NCBI GenBank assembly: GCA_035279875.1
Contig: DATEGX010000304.1
Span: 1 to 8,825 of the forward strand
Direction: 5' to 3'
DNA length: 8,825 bases
Source of the DNA: JAMXLL01 sp035279875
Lineage (GTDB): Bacteria > Desulfobacterota > Binatia > Binatales > Binataceae
Part shown: in pieces, positions 6,767-8,825 of the stretch
Layout of the letters: each line of letters begins with the position of its first letter
How positions within the stretch are numbered: the stretch's first letter is position 1
Position numbers and translations under genes: made by a program
Notes under the pieces: generated by a model
Told to the model about the DNA's origin: nothing
The model's database searches: none
What the model saw: the letters and a program-made list of their open reading frames with translations, nothing else

Positions 6767-6841
6767 TCTTTTGTTCTACGTGGCCGCTCGTAGGATACGA
6801 ACAACGTTTGACAATCGCGCGTGACGCTCATGCGGGGTGGC

Positions 6842-6870
6842 TTTACTGTGCCGGCTGTCGAGGGTAAAAT
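6842..6870 (+). promoter_or_regulatory. Candidate gyrB promoter
   Basis: TTTACT (6842-6847, four of six) and TAAAAT (6865-6870, five of six) are separated by 17 nt. The expected start near 6877 gives a leader of about 43 nt before the gyrB ATG at 6920. gyrB promoters are often sensitive to supercoiling; nothing in the sequence proves that here. Confidence 0.5.
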
Positions 6871-6919
6871 AATGCAACGGGCTGTGAGGATGTGCAGTCA
6901 TTTCGTCCGCTGATTTCCT

Positions 6920-8825
6920 ATGGCAAACAAGCAGAGTTCCGACGGTTACGGCGCCGATTCGATCAGGGTTCTGGAAGGTCTCGAGGCGGTTCGTAAGCGC
7001 CCCGGAATGTATATCGGCGACACCGCCGAACGGGGACTGCATCATCTGGTTACCGAGATCGTCGACAATTCGGTCGATGAAGCCCTTGCCGGCTTCTGCA
7101 CCGAGATCAACGTCATAATCCATAGCGATGACCGGGTGTCGGTTGAGGACAACGGCCGCGGAATCCCGGTCGAGATGCATTCGACGGAAAAGCGCTCGGC
7201 GCTCGAAGTCGTGCACACCGTGTTGCACGCCGGCGGCAAGTTCGACCGCGGCGTTTACAAGGTCTCGGGCGGGTTGCACGGCGTCGGCGCATCGGTGGTC
7301 AACGCGCTTAGCGAGGAATTCGAGGTCGAGGTGCGCCGTGGCGGCAAAGTCTACGCGCAGCGCTACGAACACGGCACGCCCAAGAGCAAAGTCGAAGAGC
7401 GCGGCACGAGCAAGGTTAGCGGCACCAAAACCACCTTCTCACCCGACCCGGGGATTTTTCCGGAAATCAAGTTCAAGTACGAGATAATCGCGCGTTACCT
7501 GCGCGAGATGGCCTATCTCAATGCCGGGCTGAAAATACGGCTGAGCGACGAGCGTATCGGCAAGCAGGAAGAGTTTCATTACGAGGGCGGTATCCGGGAG
7601 TTCGTCGAGTCGCTCAACAAGGGCGGCGACGCCCTGCACGATGTGATTTTCTTCAAGGGTCTGCGCGAGGGCGACGATATCGAAGTTGCCCTGCAATGGA
7701 CCGACGCCGTCCATGAAGTGGTTTTCACTTACGCTAACAATATTCACACGACCGAGGGTGGCACTCATCTGTCAGGCCTCAAGTCGGCCTTGACGCGCAC
7801 CCTCAACACCTACGCAAGCAAGAACAATCTCTTCAAGAACAAGGAGATGCGGCTCGAAGGCGACGACACCCGCGAGGGCCTGGTGGCGGTGATAAGCGTC
7901 AAGCTGCCCGAACCGCAGTTCGAAGGCCAGACCAAGACCAAGCTCGGCAACTCGGAGGTCGAGGGTCTGGTGGCCGGGCTGGTCAATGAAAAGCTTGGCG
8001 AGTTTTTCGAGAAAAATCCCGGCGACGCCAAGCGGATCGTAGCCCGCGCGGTCGAAGCCGCCACGGCGCGGGAAGCGGCGCGTAAAGCCAAGGAACTGGT
8101 GCGGCGCAAGGGCGCGCTCGACTCGGGCTCGCTGCCGGGCAAGCTGGCCGATTGCCAGGAACGCGACCCCGCGCGCAGCGAACTGTTCATCGTCGAGGGC
8201 GATTCGGCCGGCGGCTCGGCCAAGCAGGGCCGCGACCGCCGGGTGCAGGCGATTCTGCCGCTGCGCGGCAAGATCCTGAACGTCGAGCGGGCGCGGATCG
8301 ACAAGGTGCTGTCGTCGGCGGAACTACGCACGCTGATAACCGCGCTCGGGATGGGTATTGGCAGCGACAAGGACATCGAAAAGCTGCGCTATCACACGGT
8401 TGTTATCATGACCGACGCGGACGTCGACGGTTCGCATATCCGTACGTTGTTGCTGACCCTGTTCTTCCGTCAGTTTCCGGAGATTATCGAAAACGGCCAC
8501 CTCTACGTCGCGCAGCCGCCGCTCTTTCGCGCCAAGAAGGGCAAGAACGAACGGTATCTGAAGGACGAGCCGGCGCTCGAAGATTATTTGACCGACCTCG
8601 GCGCCGAGGCGGTGACACTCGAATCGGGCAAGGGCAAGGAGGCGCGCGAGCTCAAGGGCGCGCCGCTCAAAGTCCTGGTCCGCAAGGCGCTGTATCGCGA
8701 GCGGATGTACGAAAATCTCGAGCGGCGCTCGAAGGAGCGGCCGATCGTCCAGGCGCTGGCGACCCTAATCGCCGACAAGAATCCGAGCGCCGAGATCTTC
8801 CGCGACGAGAATGCGCTCAAGGAAT
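6920..8825 (+). CDS. gyrB: DNA gyrase subunit B, C-terminus cut by window edge
   Basis: GyrB is the ATPase and TOPRIM subunit of gyrase, which introduces negative supercoils with GyrA. 635 residues are visible and the reading frame stays open to the edge. The GHKL ATPase domain has the N-box EIVDNSVDEA (Glu46 catalytic, Asn50 Mg ligand), DNGRGIP (77-83) and the lid GGLHGVG (117-123). The TOPRIM domain begins at EGDSAGGSAKQGRDR (Glu426) and has the metal-binding DADVDGSH (Asp499, Asp501, Asp503). After QPPLF the protein continues into KVLVRKALYRERMYENLERR and beyond, not directly into the RYKGLGEM core, so it carries the long C-terminal-half insert seen in E. coli GyrB. This is gyrase rather than topoisomerase IV ParE by overall match. 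The ATG at 6920 has no clear Shine-Dalgarno sequence; GAGGA at 6886-6890 is too far upstream. dnaA, dnaN and recF are not adjacent on the upstream side. Confidence 0.97.
   Translation, partial: MANKQSSDGYGADSIRVLEGLEAVRKRPGMYIGDTAERGLHHLVTEIVDNSVDEALAGFCTEINVIIHSDDRVSVEDNGRGIPVEMHSTEKRSALEVVHTVLHAGGKFDRGVYKVSGGLHGVGASVVNALSEEFEVEVRRGGKVYAQRYEHGTPKSKVEERGTSKVSGTKTTFSPDPGIFPEIKFKYEIIARYLREMAYLNAGLKIRLSDERIGKQEEFHYEGGIREFVESLNKGGDALHDVIFFKGLREGDDIEVALQWTDAVHEVVFTYANNIHTTEGGTHLSGLKSALTRTLNTYASKNNLFKNKEMRLEGDDTREGLVAVISVKLPEPQFEGQTKTKLGNSEVEGLVAGLVNEKLGEFFEKNPGDAKRIVARAVEAATAREAARKAKELVRRKGALDSGSLPGKLADCQERDPARSELFIVEGDSAGGSAKQGRDRRVQAILPLRGKILNVERARIDKVLSSAELRTLITALGMGIGSDKDIEKLRYHTVVIMTDADVDGSHIRTLLLTLFFRQFPEIIENGHLYVAQPPLFRAKKGKNERYLKDEPALEDYLTDLGAEAVTLESGKGKEARELKGAPLKVLVRKALYRERMYENLERRSKERPIVQALATLIADKNPSAEIFRDENALKE

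Larger units (their letters stand above)
6597..6919. other. 323-bp intergenic region between the HDO gene and gyrB
   Basis: No convincing gene is seen on either strand. The region is visibly richer in A and T than its neighbours, especially 6670-6815. It holds three inverted repeats (6634-6650, 6709-6728, 6752-6766), an isolated TTGACA at 6808-6813 with no -10 at the right distance, and a candidate gyrB promoter at 6842-6870. It probably combines the end of the HDO transcript with gyrB control sequence. Confidence 0.6.

Noticed and set aside
6808..6813. Perfect TTGACA as the -35 of the gyrB promoter
   Set aside because: At 16-18 nt spacing the following bases are GC-rich and unlike a -10 (TGCGGG at 17 nt).
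6872..6913. Fourteen-codon open frame (ATG to TGA) just upstream of gyrB as a leader peptide
   Set aside because: It begins 2 nt after the candidate -10 hexamer, before the expected transcript start, and has no ribosome site.
1..8825. Frequent CGATCG and GCGATCGC strings across the window
   Set aside because: They look common, but I cannot compute the expected frequency for this composition; they mostly fall in coding sequence as Ile, Asp or Arg codon pairs.

Overview
The window is ordinary-looking, GC-rich bacterial chromosome with six protein genes: two on the minus strand at the left and four on the plus strand to the right. A two-membrane-type DsbD with a signal peptide, a proteobacterial-style GyrB carrying the long insert in its C-terminal half, and a RibBX-type riboflavin enzyme together suggest a Gram-negative bacterium. 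A deltaproteobacteria-like or Binatota-like lineage is my guess, at low confidence and from protein style only. I see no mobile element, CRISPR array, tRNA, rRNA or tandem repeat array.

Left part (1-2533, minus strand): a 12-helix MFS exporter (2533 to 1202) is followed after 45 bp by selA (1156 to beyond position 1), the PLP enzyme that makes selenocysteyl-tRNA. The selA start codon sits 7 nt after a perfect TATAAT with no Shine-Dalgarno sequence, which is the layout of a leaderless internal promoter.

Middle (2534-5747): a 168-bp divergent region holds a candidate plus-strand promoter and leads into ribBX. RibBX is a DHBP synthase fused to a GTP cyclohydrolase II-like domain that has lost all three zinc cysteines and the catalytic RQEGRG motif. 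The RibB half also carries two histidine substitutions at active-site positions. After a possible terminator comes dsbD, a complete three-domain transmembrane thiol reductase with all six redox cysteines.

Right part (5748-8825): a promoter-bearing gap leads to a stand-alone heme-oxygenase-like diiron oxidase (HDO/CADD superfamily) with an apparently complete metal-ligand set and unknown substrate. A 323-bp gap with perfect hairpins and a candidate promoter then precedes gyrB, which runs off the right edge.

The genes do not form one pathway: selenium incorporation, efflux, flavin precursor synthesis, periplasmic thiol reduction, an orphan oxidase and DNA supercoiling. The most rewarding items are the orphan diiron oxidase, the degenerate RibBX and the leaderless-looking selA start. 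I found no clear evidence of a wholly new multi-gene system.
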